Source of the DNA: Hibiscus mutabilis
Lineage: Eukaryota; Streptophyta; Magnoliopsida; Malvales; Malvaceae
Reading direction: 5' to 3'
Assembly (NCBI GenBank): GCA_019671005.1
Contig: CM033712.1
Span: 72,862,479-72,926,478, forward strand
Length of the DNA stretch: 64,000 bases
Position 1 is the first letter of the stretch. Each line of letters begins with the position of its first letter. The position numbers and the translations under genes were made by a program. Positions 24,101-36,054 of this stretch are shown here, one piece after another. The notes below the pieces were generated by a model. It searched no databases. It was not told the origin of the DNA and saw nothing but the letters and a program-made list of their open reading frames with translations.

Positions 24101-25608
24101 TTTCTCTTTCGACCAATGTGTTTCTGCCTTTCCAAACAGGGTGTTAGAAAACAAAATGGTCAGTGAAGTAAGTACCACTGCCCTGAACGTGATAAAAACA
24201 TAGACTACTATATTATTATTGTAGACAAAATACGTGATCTTCCCACCTCATTCAAACTCACAAAAAAAACATGATTTTTACAAACTAAACGACACCAGCC
24301 AATTAATTTCATATATATAATTTCAGATGATTGGGTTTGCTTCTTCCTACATAGATTCTCAAATCTAAACCTCATTCTACCAATTATCTATTAGATGTGT
24401 TTTTTCTATCGCATCGTGTTTATTATGATTGTCAACACGAAAATAATGAAAACTCGAAAGCTTAAGTTTAATGTTTATGGTTTAGAATTTAAAGTTTAAG
24501 AGTTAGAGTTTAGAAATTAGGATTAGTGTATTGTTTAGTTTTTTTTAGTTTCGGGACATAAAAAGTATAAAAAAACGGCACATGATTATGTTCATATTTA
24601 TGTGAGATAGTAGTTACCATGCATGTACTTTTTCTATGTAATTCGAAATATATTTGGATTGATGTTGAATCAAATACTACAAAAATTTGTAATTTTATGA
24701 TATCCTCTAAACAAAATATTTGGTTTTATCTATTAATCACTAACACAAACAAAAAATACTATTTTTTAATAGAAAAAAATGAGATGGACAAAGTCGAAAC
24801 AATAATGCTATTTTGACCGTTGGGGATATTTTTAATAAAAATAATAATACCGACTTTTTATCATTCTATTCGAGTACAAAAAATAAATGTGTTCAATTTA
24901 AAATTTGAATAAATTTATGCACACTTACAGACTAATCTAAATAAGAATAAGATTGATTCTTTTAATGATAATAAATTATTATTATTATGATAATCATAAT
25001 CGGGGCAAAAATCATGATTAAACAATGAGATGGACAAAATCGAATAACTTTAAAATTAACATGAACCTTATAAGTATTTGATCCAAAATTTATAAAGGAT
25101 AAAATTTAATTTGACGAATATTGAAACTACAAGGAAATTACAAAGGACTAAATTTGTTATTAAACAGGGCTCAATTCGCAAATCCCTTCGAACCTCTTAG
25201 TAGCTCCATCTCTTATCGTAATTTAATTTTAAATGACAAAGGATATCATGTAGTTTCACATTAATTTAACACTCGAATCTTTATCAATGATTTGAACCAA
25301 GCCATGACATTAATAATAGTACGATAACTAGGCAATAGTAAATTAAAACTTAGAGATTAGAATCATAAATTAAGTATATAGTACAAGGATTAAAACCATA
25401 ATATTTCCATTTATATAACACAGAAGTTGGTACTAAAAACCTCTCACAATTCTACAACACACAAAGACTTCTTTCTGGTTTCATCCCAAAAAACAAGATA
25501 AACCCTAAACCCACCATGGAATCAAAATGCATGTGAAACCCTAAAAAACAAAGCTGACTCTTAAAAATGAAAAAAGAAGGTTGAAGATGAAATGTTCAAA
25601 CATATAAT
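21191..25608. other. long intergenic stretch, no gene supported
   Basis: AT-rich DNA between the foldback MITE and the bHLH gene. A GC-richer patch at about 22100-22400 carries the hexamer repeat and pyrimidine-rich text but no coding exon. I see no RNA gene or further mobile-element boundary. Confidence 0.5.
22177..22206. repeat. (GAAATA)5 hexamer repeat
   Basis: Five perfect GAAATA units. In two frames they translate to alternating NR or IE residues, explaining the short ORFs that cross this place. Confidence 0.95.
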
Positions 25609-26931
25609 TCACTGCACTATCATCTTATGATCCAATACTCGTCTCCTTTTCGACCTATCGTTCGGATTCGAACGTTCGAGCAGAGATTTCAACGCGTTCT
25701 GCAAGAACTGGACCGATTCGATGCTGTGATCCTTGTCGGCGGCTACGATCAAAACGTTGCGGATTCGTCCCCCGAGTGTTGCCATCTCGGCTTTCAGGGT
25801 CTTCAAGTGGAGGGAATTCAGGATGTCGATTAGTTCCGGCAAGAGATCGGATCGATCCTCGCAGCAAAATGAGGCCTTGAAGATTAATCTACCGTCGTCG
25901 GAGTAATCGCAGGAAAGTACGGTGATTTCGTCGGTTTCAGATGGTAAGTTGTCAAGCTCGATCGTTTCGAGAGCTTGTTCTTTTAGTTCTTTCACTCGTT
26001 GGACCACCTTTGCTAGAAGTGAAGCCTTGTCTGTCTGAAAAGATATAGAATTGAATCAATAACAATGTCTTCATCGATTTTTTAGATTATCGCGACACTA
26101 TAACCGTAGTTTAAAAACATAACAAATTTTAAAAAATAAATCATGACATTTGTGATACCGTGACCGAAAGTGCAATTTAATTATATATATATATATATAT
26201 GTGTGTGAGAGAGAGATTTTGAATGACAAAAACATTGAAACGACTACAAATAATTGTGTTAGGAAAACATCTAGTCATTTAGCAAAAATGTTTGCTTTTC
26301 GTGGGCCGTGGTCAAAAGAAATCCATCGTCCCGTAGTCGCAATTTTCCACGTCTACTGTTATTTTTCCCAAGAAACAACCAGTCAACAAATCACAACAAA
26401 TAAAGAAAAAATCAACGTTCAACCATGCATATCCAGTGAAAAAAACGAATCCAAACCCTTTGATTTATAACTCAAAAGTAAAAAAACAAAACAAAGGATT
26501 TTCTACTTTCTTCTTCCAAGAAAATGGAAGCAATCGACAATGGAAAAAAAGAATACTTTCATACCAAAAGCGAAATCAAAATTCCACCGAGAAAACGAAG
26601 AGAAAAATGAGCAAGTTCAAGCCTATCATATGTATGTAAGTACCTTAGAATTACAAGGGAGAAGGGTTCTAAGGCGGTTGAGATGAGAATTAATCCTCTC
26701 CCTCCTCCTTTTCTCCGCCTCCTTATGATTCTTCAAGGCGGCAAGAGCTTTATCCTGCGCCGTCGTCTCACTCGTAACGCCGGACATCTCCAAGGGGTAG
26801 TACGTAGAGGAGCTAGAGAAGCTTTGCATAGCCGGGAACTCAGAACTGGTCGGGAAGCCACCGAAGCCACCGTATGATCCGACGCCGTTCTGGGCAAGAA
26901 ACCGGTATAGCTCGAAATTCTCCGGCTGCAT
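25609..26931 (-). CDS. bHLH transcription factor, bHLH106/107 type
   Basis: Two exons on the minus strand (26931-26644 and 26034-25609) join to 237 aa. The start MQPENFELYRF is chosen over an upstream in-frame ATG at 27042 because relatives begin MQPE. The N-terminal 55 residues are rich in Gly, Ser and Phe. The bHLH runs about 65-120. Its basic part, KNHKEAEKRRRERINSHL, has His69, Glu73 and Arg77, the E-box/G-box-contacting triad. The single intron falls in the loop after CNSK, and helix 2 resumes TDKASLLAKVVQRVKEL. The C-terminal half (about 130-215) has an ACT-like fold pattern (FKASFCCEDRSDLLPELI, the VLIVAADKD segment) and ends with a basic SKRRR. It should be a nuclear DNA-binding regulator. 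Arabidopsis bHLH106 is linked to salt response; that role here is only inferred. Confidence 0.92.
26178..26216. repeat. compound AT/GT/GA microsatellite in the bHLH intron
   Basis: An (AT)n run followed by GTGTGTG and GAGAGAGAG, inside the 609-base intron of the bHLH gene. Confidence 0.9.
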
Positions 26932-27081
26932 GATCCTTTTCGGATAAGTGAAGAATGAAGATGATGATGGGTGTTTTTGTTTGACTAAAAAAAGTGTTTT
27001 TTTTTCTTCTCTAAGTTGGAAGTGAAATGAAAATGTTTTCAAACGAATGCTTTCGGTGGGATTTTGTCCTTAGGGTTTTTA

Positions 27082-27092
27082 ATATATTTATA
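27082..27092 (-). promoter_or_regulatory. putative TATA box of the bHLH gene
   Basis: On the minus strand the sequence reads TATAAATATAT, about 150 bases upstream of the ATG at 26931. The position and sequence fit a plant TATA element; no other evidence. Confidence 0.45.
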
Positions 27093-27967
27093 ATGATCTC
27101 TCAAGAAAAAGTAGTCGTTATTTTTTAATTATTGATAAAATAGTTTTTGGTGAAGTTTTGAAAATTATAAAATAATTAAAAAATTTATGTCGCTATACAT
27201 TTTAAAGTAACGAGGAGTATCAATGAATTTAATGATTATTTTGTAATAATTTATAAGTTTAATGACTATTATATAATGGGTTGATAAAGTTTAGTGACTA
27301 TTTTGTAATGCTTGATAAATTTAATAATCACTATTTTCTGAAACTTTAGTTAATTTTAATTAGTTTAGTGGTCATCTGTGTATTTTATCTAATAAAGAAC
27401 GATTAAAAGTTAGTTAATTTTTCATGAGTTATCTGATTTCGAGAGTGTTGTTTTATTTATTTTTATTTGTTTTCATTAGTGGAGAACTAGTGATGAAATT
27501 CTCCACGTGGGGTCTACAAAATGACTTGCAATGACAACCCAATATCTTTTATGTAAATTTTATTTGATTGTTTTATATTTTTGTTTTTGGTTCAAATAAT
27601 GTAATATTAATTTTTATAATGTAAAATTTTAAACATTTAGTATACAATGTTTATATTAACCAGATTCTTTCTTACCATAAATAGGAAGATATTGAGCATT
27701 CAGGCGTACTCAATCTTATACCCTATCAACAACAATATCAATTGAATTATATTCAATCGACAGTAGCATAGGTTCTAAAATGAAATTATTTTACTTGACA
27801 ATATTATCTAACAACAACACATTTTAACAAGAGTTTTATAACTTTTGTGAACTTAATTCTTTAAAACAAATATAATACTAAAATAAATAAAATTAGATCA
27901 TGAATTTGAATAACCAATTAGATATTTATGCAAACATAGAATACATTGATTTATACATTGATTATAG
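27093..27967. other. intergenic DNA upstream of the bHLH gene
   Basis: AT-rich, with decayed phrases of the type 'aatgactattttgtaatg' repeated several times (27200-27320). No gene is seen. It holds the distal bHLH promoter and ends at the retrotransposon target site. Confidence 0.5.
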
Positions 27968-27972
27968 CAATG
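27968..27972. repeat. target-site duplication, left copy
   Basis: CAATG immediately before the TGTGGAGCCC start of the left LTR. It is matched by CAATG at 37210-37214 immediately after the CCTAACA end of the right LTR. Confidence 0.8.
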
Positions 27973-28724
27973 TGTGGAGCCCGATATCTTCAGCCGATTA
28001 GCTTGTCAAGTAATGGAGAAGATTGATTTTTGGGTGATAATGGTGGAAGCAAAGAAAGAAAAATAGACATAATGAATTTAGAGTGGTTCGACTTTCTAAC
28101 CAAAGCCTACATCCACTACCTTAGCTCCCCACCAAGGATTTCAACCAATTCACTAAGAATTCTTCCTCTTTTCAAGGCTTAGGTGGAAACCTTTACAACC
28201 TAGACTCACTCACCAAGCCTAGCATCAAAAGCTTACAACCCAAGCTTTGGGAAACCTCTTTAACAAGAGAAAATTCAAAGCAAACTAAAATCCCTCTTAA
28301 AGGTATGTGTTTGCACTCTAAAGCACTCACCCAAATCCTAATACACTTAAGCATACATTTACAATTAAGCTCACAAGTGTTGTCTATACAAGAAATTTGA
28401 CAAATTGAGCACTAAGACATTTATCATATGATTTTTGACTTGGGGATCATTAGTCTTCCATAGATGCTTGGAGGTCCTTTTTATACTCCCAATTGAGTTC
28501 CTAATTGTTGGAGACCGTTGGGGATGAATTGGAGCCGTTGGGGCTTTTATTTCCCGCAATAAATGCAGTTCTGGAGCTGGCCGTATGGATACGCGAGTAG
28601 CCGTATCGGTACATGTTCATCAGAAACCAGCCGTTGAGCTCTTTCCAGCTTGTGCGTATCGATACACTTAAGAGTGTATCGATACGACCTGCAATTTAAA
28701 AGACCGTTGAGAAAATAGCCGTTG
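27973..28724 (-). repeat. outer LTR fragment (first 752 + strand bases of the LTR)
   Basis: Aligns from TGTGGAGCCCGATATCTTC onward with 36055-36807. It stops abruptly at AAATAGCCGTTG, where the gypsy LTR begins with TGTAACATCC. The remaining about 400 bases of the LTR are missing on this side. Confidence 0.85.
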
Positions 28725-31700
28725 TGTAACATCCCTAAACTGTGCCTAGAAGAAAAAGGCTAAATCGAAGACGTTAAGACAAAAGTTTACTAGTTTAGCT
28801 ACAAACTAGTGTTCAAACTCACAAGCAAAACTAAGAAGAAAACACAAACTTAAGGCTTAAATCACCTTAAGATTTTTTATTAAAGTAGACATTGGTACGA
28901 AAATAAAGATCAAGCAATCGAACAAGATAATCATGGTTCTGCTTACAAAACTCTATCTTGATTTTAATTTGACAAATCACTGAATTGATTTAATATTAGA
29001 ATATACATAAAGTCCTTCTAAGTCTACGCAATGTCTAGTAACTACAACTATGACTAAGCATAAATTATTCCAAAATTTCATACTCAACTCATTTAGTGTA
29101 CAAGTATAGTAAACATGCATTACAAATCTCTAAAACCACCTAATTTAGTATCATGTTTTGCGTACCAAGCAATTTGAAGTACAAAGCCTTAGAGCAAAAC
29201 TTAAGTTCAACCAACTTATAACCCCAAGCATTTTATTACAATTTTGAGCTTCTTAAGTCATTAGCCATCTACCATAAGAGTCGTACGTGCATTTATCATT
29301 CAAACTTAGAATCCCATTACTATCAATATAAGCATTCAACCCTACAAGATCAACCAAGGTTATCAACATCACATCTTATCAAACCACAATCAACCACTCC
29401 CTAAAACATCATTATATACATGCCATAGGGTTACTTAACGTTTACAAGCGCGACTATATGCATGCTATATAAAAGTTTTACAAACATGTGCCACTATTAT
29501 GGAGTTTCGAAAGTAAACTACAAATCATACTTTCTATTGTCTTTGTGATCTTGTTCGGTATCCCTAAAGCTAGACAAAAGAGGTGTTGTCCTAGAACAAA
29601 TCAAGGAAAAAGACAATGAGTAAGAGGTATACGAATATATCAAGTTAAATGACTTTAAACATCATCTTTAAATTAGTGAATCTGGTTTACAGGACTATTT
29701 CTACTATCTCATTATACTTTTTCACTTCAAGCTTGAACCTAGTGTGTTCGATAGATTCAAGAACCAAATGAATATACATATTTTAAACTTTTCTGATTCA
29801 AGCATCCTAAGATGAAATAGCTATATTTTTCGAATTATAGAACAATTAACATGTCAAGTGGTTTATGAATCTCATACAATTATCTCATACCAAGACCATA
29901 GTATGTTATGCAGGTTAATAACTACCCGTAAAATGCTTGTATATTATTGTTTTACAAATAACTTTCATAGCCTCGACTAGAGGACAACTTAGATACAAAT
30001 TTCAAGATCAATTAATCATCAAACAAGGGTGTTGTAGCACCAAAATGTCCATTTCAAGACAAGGTATAACAAGGGTACGAATGTACCAGGCAAGGAACCG
30101 TAGTCCAAATCAAGCTGAGCTCAGAGGAATCTATTGGCATGCCAATCGTATCTATTAGCATGCCAATCGTATCTAAAACAAACTCTAATCAAGGCTTTCC
30201 ATAATTATTCCTTTTTATTTCTTATCTTCTTAATCAAGAGAGAATTTTACTTAGCAAACAATCAAGGGTATACATCTTATACCTATATGCATACATTTTA
30301 AGTACAATCTTATCACAATCAACGTAAGGAACAAGCTTAAGAAAGCTTACCTCATTGCAATCTCAATTAGAAATTCAGCATCCAACAACAAATTATACAA
30401 CCAACAGCTAATCATTGAATTTAAATATCAAAGATGCTCGGAATGGTCGGGAGCTCATTTCGAGACTTAAATGTATACTCATTGTTTTGTTAATCTCTAA
30501 TTTTGTTCATGGATCGATATTCATTTTTGGCTTTCTACACGTCGATCAATTCTAGCCTCTTCTTCCAAGTTCTCTTCTCGATCTAACATAAATGTATAGG
30601 AATTATAACTTTTAGATTCTAACAATTCCATTAACCTCTTTGATTGAAACTAAATTTGTACTTCCATAATATTCCTTTGTTCTTGAAATCAACTATTTGA
30701 TCCATACATTTATTTTGTAGCAAAACAGAGCAACCGTATTTCTTTAAGATTTTCATTTCTTAAAGTAGTCTACACATAAACATTTAATCCCCAAAACCGT
30801 ATCAAATCCATAGTCTACAATGGCATATATAAATCAATTCCCACAACATAATTTATTCAATAAAATCAGCCCCTAAAACAGTCACAATATTGGAAGTTCT
30901 AACTCGAACAACCCCTAATTTAAACTCCTAACATGGCAGTCCCTAAGTTTCATTTTCATTGCTTATACATGAATCATAATAACTTCTCAAGCTTATCTAA
31001 CAATCAAGCAAGCTTTCAAATTTCAAATAGAGTACACAACAATCTCATTACCAATGTACCCATTTCATCCGAATTTCCTTCAACCATTTCTTCTAATGTG
31101 TAATTTCTTGTATGGTGAAACCATGTCAATATATATATATATATACACACAATCATAATACTCTCAATTCGCATAACCTAAAATTCAAACATAAACCTTA
31201 TACTTATTCTATCTAGAATCATAACCATGAATGTATACTTTCACCAATTTTATAACTCAAGATCAAGCATGAAATTTCATGTTCTAAACATCATATATTC
31301 AAGGGAAATTGAAGGGGCAAATGCTTACATTCCTTAAGCTAAATCAAGCAAGAATTCGAATGGTTTCCAAACACTCAAGCTTCATCAATTGATGCCACGG
31401 CATTTCAAAACTTACTCTCATTTTTCTCTCTAAAAGCTTTAGTCAAGGTGGAGTAGAATAAACAAGGGGGTTCAATTCTCCCTTAGCCGAAATTGTATCC
31501 CCCATTTGCCACATGGGAGATTGAGAGAAGGCCACCTAATCGTGGCTTTTTTCTACTTTTAATTTTACATGCAAGAAGTTAGGCTTTACCTTGTTTCAAT
31601 TTGGTCCTTCGATTTTGGCAACAAACATTTGGTTACATCACTCAAAAGTCCTAGTTCCATGAATCTTTTAATTCTCTCAATCTTAGAAATCTCCTCTTTG

Positions 31701-31748
31701 ATTACTTAAATATACCTTAACCTCTTAGCCTTAATTTGGTGTGTTACA
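28725..31748 (-). repeat. LTR of the nested gypsy element, about 3.0 kb
   Basis: On the + strand the LTR runs from TGTAACATCC to GTGTGTTACA, so the minus-strand ends are TGTAACACAC...GGATGTTACA, a proper TG...CA pair with short inverted termini. It lies directly after the polypurine tract. Long LTRs of this size occur in several plant gypsy lineages. No convincing ORF lies inside. Confidence 0.75.
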
Positions 31749-31789
31749 AATTTCCTCTCCCTTAAAATAAATTCGTCCTCGAATTTACC

Positions 31790-32987
31790 TGAAGTAAATA
31801 GATGAGGGTATTGATCTTTAATAGTTACTTTCGGTTCCCAAGTAGCTTCTCCAAGCTTGTGATTCCTCCAAAAAAAACCTTAACAAGAGGTATTGTTTTG
31901 TTTCCGAGCCTTTTGGCTTCTCGGTCTAAGATTTGAACCGGATTTTCCTTGTAAGACAAATTCGAATCAAGTTCTATATCTTCGGGTTCAAGTATGTGAA
32001 AAGGGCATGATCGGTATTTATGAAGCATAGAGACGTGAAAGACATTGTGAACCTTGTTGAACTCACTTGGAAGAGTCAGTCTATAACCTACAGGGCCGAT
32101 TTTCTCCATGATTTCGAAGGTTCCAATGAACCGAGGGCTAAACTTCCCTCTTTTACCGAATCTAAATATCTTTTCCACGATGAGACTTTCAGAAATAGTT
32201 GATCTCTTAATGAATGGTGAACTTCTTTTCTTCTTGTGTCGGCATAAGCTTTTTGTCTATCAAAAGCTTCTTTGAGTATACTATGAATGGTTTGGCTTTG
32301 TTTCTCGGTTTCTTTAAGCAAATCTGGTCCCAACACATTATTTTCTACCAATTTAGACCAACACAAGAGGGTTCTGTATTTCCTCTCATATAAAGCCTCG
32401 AATGGGGCCATTTGAATGGAGGATTGATAACTGTTGTTATACACGAATTCTGTTAAAGGCAAGGACTTTTCCCAATTCTTCCCGAACTCCACAATACAAG
32501 CTCATAACATGTATTCGAGAACTTGAATTACTTTCTCCGATTGACCATCGAATTAAGGATAAAATGCCGTACTCAAGTTGACTTTGGTCCCCAAAGCTTT
32601 TTGTAAGGATTTCCAAAATTTTGAAGTGAAATGAAAATCTCTATTGGAGATTATGGAAGTAGGTATTCCATGTAAACGTATCACTTCCCGAATGTATATT
32701 TCTGCAAACTGGTCTAAGCTTAGATTTATTCTCATAGGTAGAAAATGAGCTAATTTTGTTAATCGGTCAATTATTACCCAAATTGAATCATTTTTCTTCG
32801 GGGATACGGGTAAACCACTAACGAAATCTATAGTTATATTCTCCCATTTCCACTTGGGTATTTCGATAGATTGTAGAAGTCCTGAAGGAATTTGATGCTC
32901 TGCCTTAATTCTTTGACAAGCCAAACACCGAGATACCAACTCTGTGATAGCCAATTTCATTCCCGGCCACCAATTTAACTCTTTCAG
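31790..32987 (-). pseudogene. gypsy pol remnant: integrase and C-terminal region
   Basis: The first stretch (32960-32553) carries the second half of an HHCC zinc finger (CLACQRIKAEH) and the catalytic core: the first Asp is kept in ITIDFVSGLP. The second catalytic position reads SNRD where active gypsy integrases have SDRD, so that Asp is Asn. A stop interrupts after STAFYP. A further segment (32492-32088) continues the core (LTEFVYNNSYQSS) but shifts frame. The last (32178-31825) holds the C-terminal region (FSPRFIGTFEI, PSEFNKVHNVFHVSMLHKY). Stops and frameshifts make it a dead copy; I give no restored product. Confidence 0.85.
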
Positions 32988-33967
32988 AGGCTTAGGAGGA
33001 AACCTTTACAACCTAATCTAGGAGGAAACCTTTACAACCTAGACTCACTCACCAAGCCTAACATCAAAAGCTTACAACCTAAGCTTTGGGAAACCTCTCT
33101 AACAAGAGAAAATTCAAAGCAAACTGAAATCCCTCTTAAAGGTATGTGTTTACACTATAAAGCACTCACCCAAATCCTAATACACTTAAGCATACATTTA
33201 CAATTAAGCTCACAAGTGTTGTCTATACAAGAAATTTGACAAATTGAGCACTAAGACATTTCTTGATCATATGATTTTTGACTTGAGGATCGTTAGTCTT
33301 TCATAGATGCTTGAAGGTCCCTTTTATACTCCCAATTGAGTTCCTAGTCGTTGGAGACCGTTGGGGATGAATGAGAGCCGTTGGGGCTTTTATTTCCCGC
33401 AATAAATGTAGTTTTGGAGCTGACCATATCAATACATGGGTAGCTGTATCAGTACGTGTTCTTCAGAAACTAGCCGTTGAGCTCTTTCCAACTTATGAAT
33501 ATCGATACACTTAGGAGTGTATCAATACGACCTGTAATTTAAAACACCATTGGGAAAATAGCCGTTGAAATACGGTTAGGCGTATCGGTACATGCTACAT
33601 CTGTATCGGTACAAGATACTAGCCGTTGGGGGGTCTGGAAAAATAGTCGTATCGAAATACACTAAGGCATATCGAAACGCTTCACATCGTATCAGTACGG
33701 CCAAGCCTGTATCGATACGTGTTTTGGCTACTGGAAAATCTCTGTAGCACAAACCCTAAAGATATCGATATGGGGTATACCGTATCGGTACGGGCTTGTA
33801 GAAAACTCAAGTTTTACTACTATAAAAATGTTTTAAATCTTTCCAAAGCCTTATAAAACCCATCAAACATATTTTCAAGTTGTTTGGACTTAAAATCATA
33901 ATTGAAATCTTTTCAATTTAGTCCAAAACTATTTTTCAATTATTATATCAAAACAAATATCCTAACA
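32988..33967 (-). repeat. second copia LTR fragment (LTR offset about 203 to end)
   Basis: Matches 36257-37209 and ends CCTAACA at 33967, next to the polypurine tract. It therefore repeats LTR positions about 203-752, which are also present at 28175-28724. Its left edge carries a 26-base tandem microduplication (32993-33018 and 33019-33044), a typical scar of end-joining repair. Confidence 0.85.
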
Positions 33968-33982
33968 ATCTCCCCCTTTTTG
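33968..33982 (-). promoter_or_regulatory. polypurine tract of the copia-like element
   Basis: On the minus strand AAAAAGGGGGAGAT precedes the LTR start TGTTAGG. It is the usual primer site for plus-strand synthesis. Further GGGGGAG-type blocks at about 34025, 34085 and 34413 are degenerate relatives. Confidence 0.75.
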
Positions 33983-34731
33983 ATATAATAAAACCAACTT
34001 AAAAATTTATTTTTGGGATTCTCCCCCTTTGTAAAAAAGTTTTGAATAAGAGTTAAAATTTAAAAGTTGTTAAAGTTGTTAAAGCTCCCCCTTATTCACT
34101 TGAAAATTCAATTTTTAAACCATTCTCTCCCTTTTTGTTATATCAAAAATGGTTCAAACTAAAGTTTGAAAACTTTTTAAGTCCATAAAAATGGAGAGAT
34201 TAAAACAAATTTGACAAAATATGAGTTTTGTTTTAAAATAGGCTTCCCCTTACTCAAGGCATCATAGAATATTAGTCCAACATTTATGATAAATTAGTTG
34301 AATTAAAATAAAAACAAATTAAAATAAACAAAATTCAACTAATTTTTACCACACTTGAATCAAGGCAGGATGTGAAGCCTCATTCTTCAGGTGTTCTTCC
34401 TTGTGTGTAAGGAGCTCCCCCTTAATGTTGTACTTTGTTGATCATTCTCCATCACACCTTAAACAAGACAATCAAATGATTTTTGGTATCCAAATTTCTT
34501 TGAATCCATAAGCATTAGTAGCACATAATTTAGTCCCCTTAGAAATCCATTTTTCAATTTCATCATTTTTAGTTGAAGTAATTAGTTCTTTTAGGACCCA
34601 AATACTTCTAAAATATTTTCCTTTAATAAATCTTGGGGTACTAGAACTTCTTTGATAAAAGTTTAATTTTCCAAAATCGTTTTTCTATTTAAGTTCATTG
34701 AAAATCAAATCTTTTTCTTTCTTAAGATAAT

Positions 34732-35962
34732 CTACCTATTTTTGATTATCTTTTTCCAAACTTTGAAGCAAAATTTGTAAATCAACATTCTTTTTCTCAA
34801 ACTTCTTGAGTTTTGCTTCAAGTTCGAGATTTCTTGTAGAAAGTAATTCATTTTCAAGTTTGAAAGTAACTTTTTGTTTTTAGAAAATGAAGCCTTGAAT
34901 TCCAAAATCAAATCATCATAGGCTTCTTGTAACTCATCAAAAGTATGCGAATTTGAACAAGATGAGTTAGAAGTTACCTCACCCTTATGGAGGGTCATTA
35001 AGCACAAGTAGGCTACCTCATTAGTGGTGTAGTCTTCCTCATCACTCCATATTTCCACTTATGCTTTCTTTGAAGATGATCCCTTATTGTTGAAGCGAGG
35101 GCAACCGTATTTGGTATGTCTCGTCTCCTTGCATTCATGGCTCTTTTGGGGATTCTTCATCTTCTTCTTCAATTCATGCTTGGATTTTTCTATTTTGCTC
35201 TTCATGAACTGGGTAAAGTTCTTGAAGAAATGAACCATCTCTTCATCTTCACTTTCCTCTTCACTTGATTCTTCATGTTGGCATTTGGAGGATTTAAGAG
35301 CAACAGCATTTAGATCTTTGATTCCTTGCTCTTTGATTTTCTTCTTCTTCTCCATTCTTAAGGGTTTAGACATCAATTCATGGGGTAAGAAGAGACCCAA
35401 TTAGCTCATCAAGTTTGAGCTCCTTTAAGTTCTTGGCTTCAATGATAGTTGTCGTCTTGCCCTCCCATGATTTGGGAAGTGAGTAAATCAACTTTCGAAC
35501 GAGTTTGTGTTCCGAAATATCATTTCCAAAACCTTTGAGTTGATTGAAGATTGTTGAGAATCAGTCGAACATACTCTTGATGTCTTTATTTGAGTTCATC
35601 TTGAAGTTTTCGTATTCGAGGTTGAGTAGACCGATCTTTGTCTCCTTCACCTCGTTTGTTCCTTCATAAGTGACTTCAAGCTTGTCCCATAATTCCTTGG
35701 CACTCTCACAAGAATATACCTTTGCATATACATCCGGGCCTAAAGCACAAAAGAGAAAGTGCAAGGCCTTGCAATTTAGCTCCATCTTCTTGCGATCATT
35801 CGTACTACATTCTTCCTTACTTCATTGTGGCACGAACGGTCCATCGGTGACTACATCCCAAAGATGATAGTCTTTTGCTCTTATAAAGAACATCATCATA
35901 TTCTTCCAATATGCATAATGTTGACCGTTAAAGAATGGTGGCTTGTCAATGGATTGCGCCAT
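34732..35962 (-). pseudogene. copia-like gag (UBN2-type) pseudogene
   Basis: An ATG at 35962 opens a minus-strand frame of UBN2/gag type (FFNGQHYAYWKN, KELWDKLEVTYEG). In-frame TGA codons occur after FVPQ and after SMFD, the latter at a place where relatives usually have Arg, as expected from CGA to TGA decay of methylated CpG. A single-base frameshift follows near 35385, and a further stop follows KGSSSKKA. A degenerate zinc knuckle (CKETRHTKYGC) and a coiled-coil-like tail (FDELQEAYDDLILEFKASF) complete it. The reading fades out by 34732, and no protease, integrase or reverse transcriptase follows before the polypurine tract. Confidence 0.8.
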
Positions 35963-36040
35963 AGAAACCGGTTGATTGTTTGGTTGATCGAGCTTGCCGG
36001 GAACGCCTCAATAGGATGTTAATCCTATCGATTGAGCCTC

Positions 36041-36052
36041 GCTCTAATACCA
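36041..36052 (-). promoter_or_regulatory. primer-binding site complementary to initiator tRNA-Met
   Basis: Minus-strand TGGTATTAGAGC, two bases inside the 5' LTR, differs at one position from the common TGGTATCAGAGC of plant copia elements. It fixes the orientation of the element and identifies 36055-37209 as the 5' LTR. Confidence 0.85.
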
Positions 36053-36054
36053 AT

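Larger units (their letters stand above)
28725..32987 (-). mobile_element. truncated Ty3/gypsy retrotransposon nested in the copia LTR
   Basis: Read on the minus strand, it enters in mid-pol just upstream of integrase (32987), continues through integrase and its C-terminal region to about 31790, and then shows a polypurine-rich stretch (AAGGGAGAGGAAATT at about 31763-31749). It ends with a complete LTR. Gag, protease, reverse transcriptase and the other LTR are absent. The right-hand junction at about 32987 joins pol directly to copia LTR sequence at LTR offset about 203. Confidence 0.85.

Noticed and set aside
26932..27042. Upstream in-frame ATG for the bHLH gene giving a 37-residue extension
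   Set aside because: Relatives begin MQPE; the extension is leader sequence between the TATA box and the usual start.
34732..35962. Treating the gag segments as separate host genes
   Set aside because: They share one frame order, lie between a primer-binding site and a polypurine tract, and are flanked by LTRs, so they are one broken retrotransposon gag.
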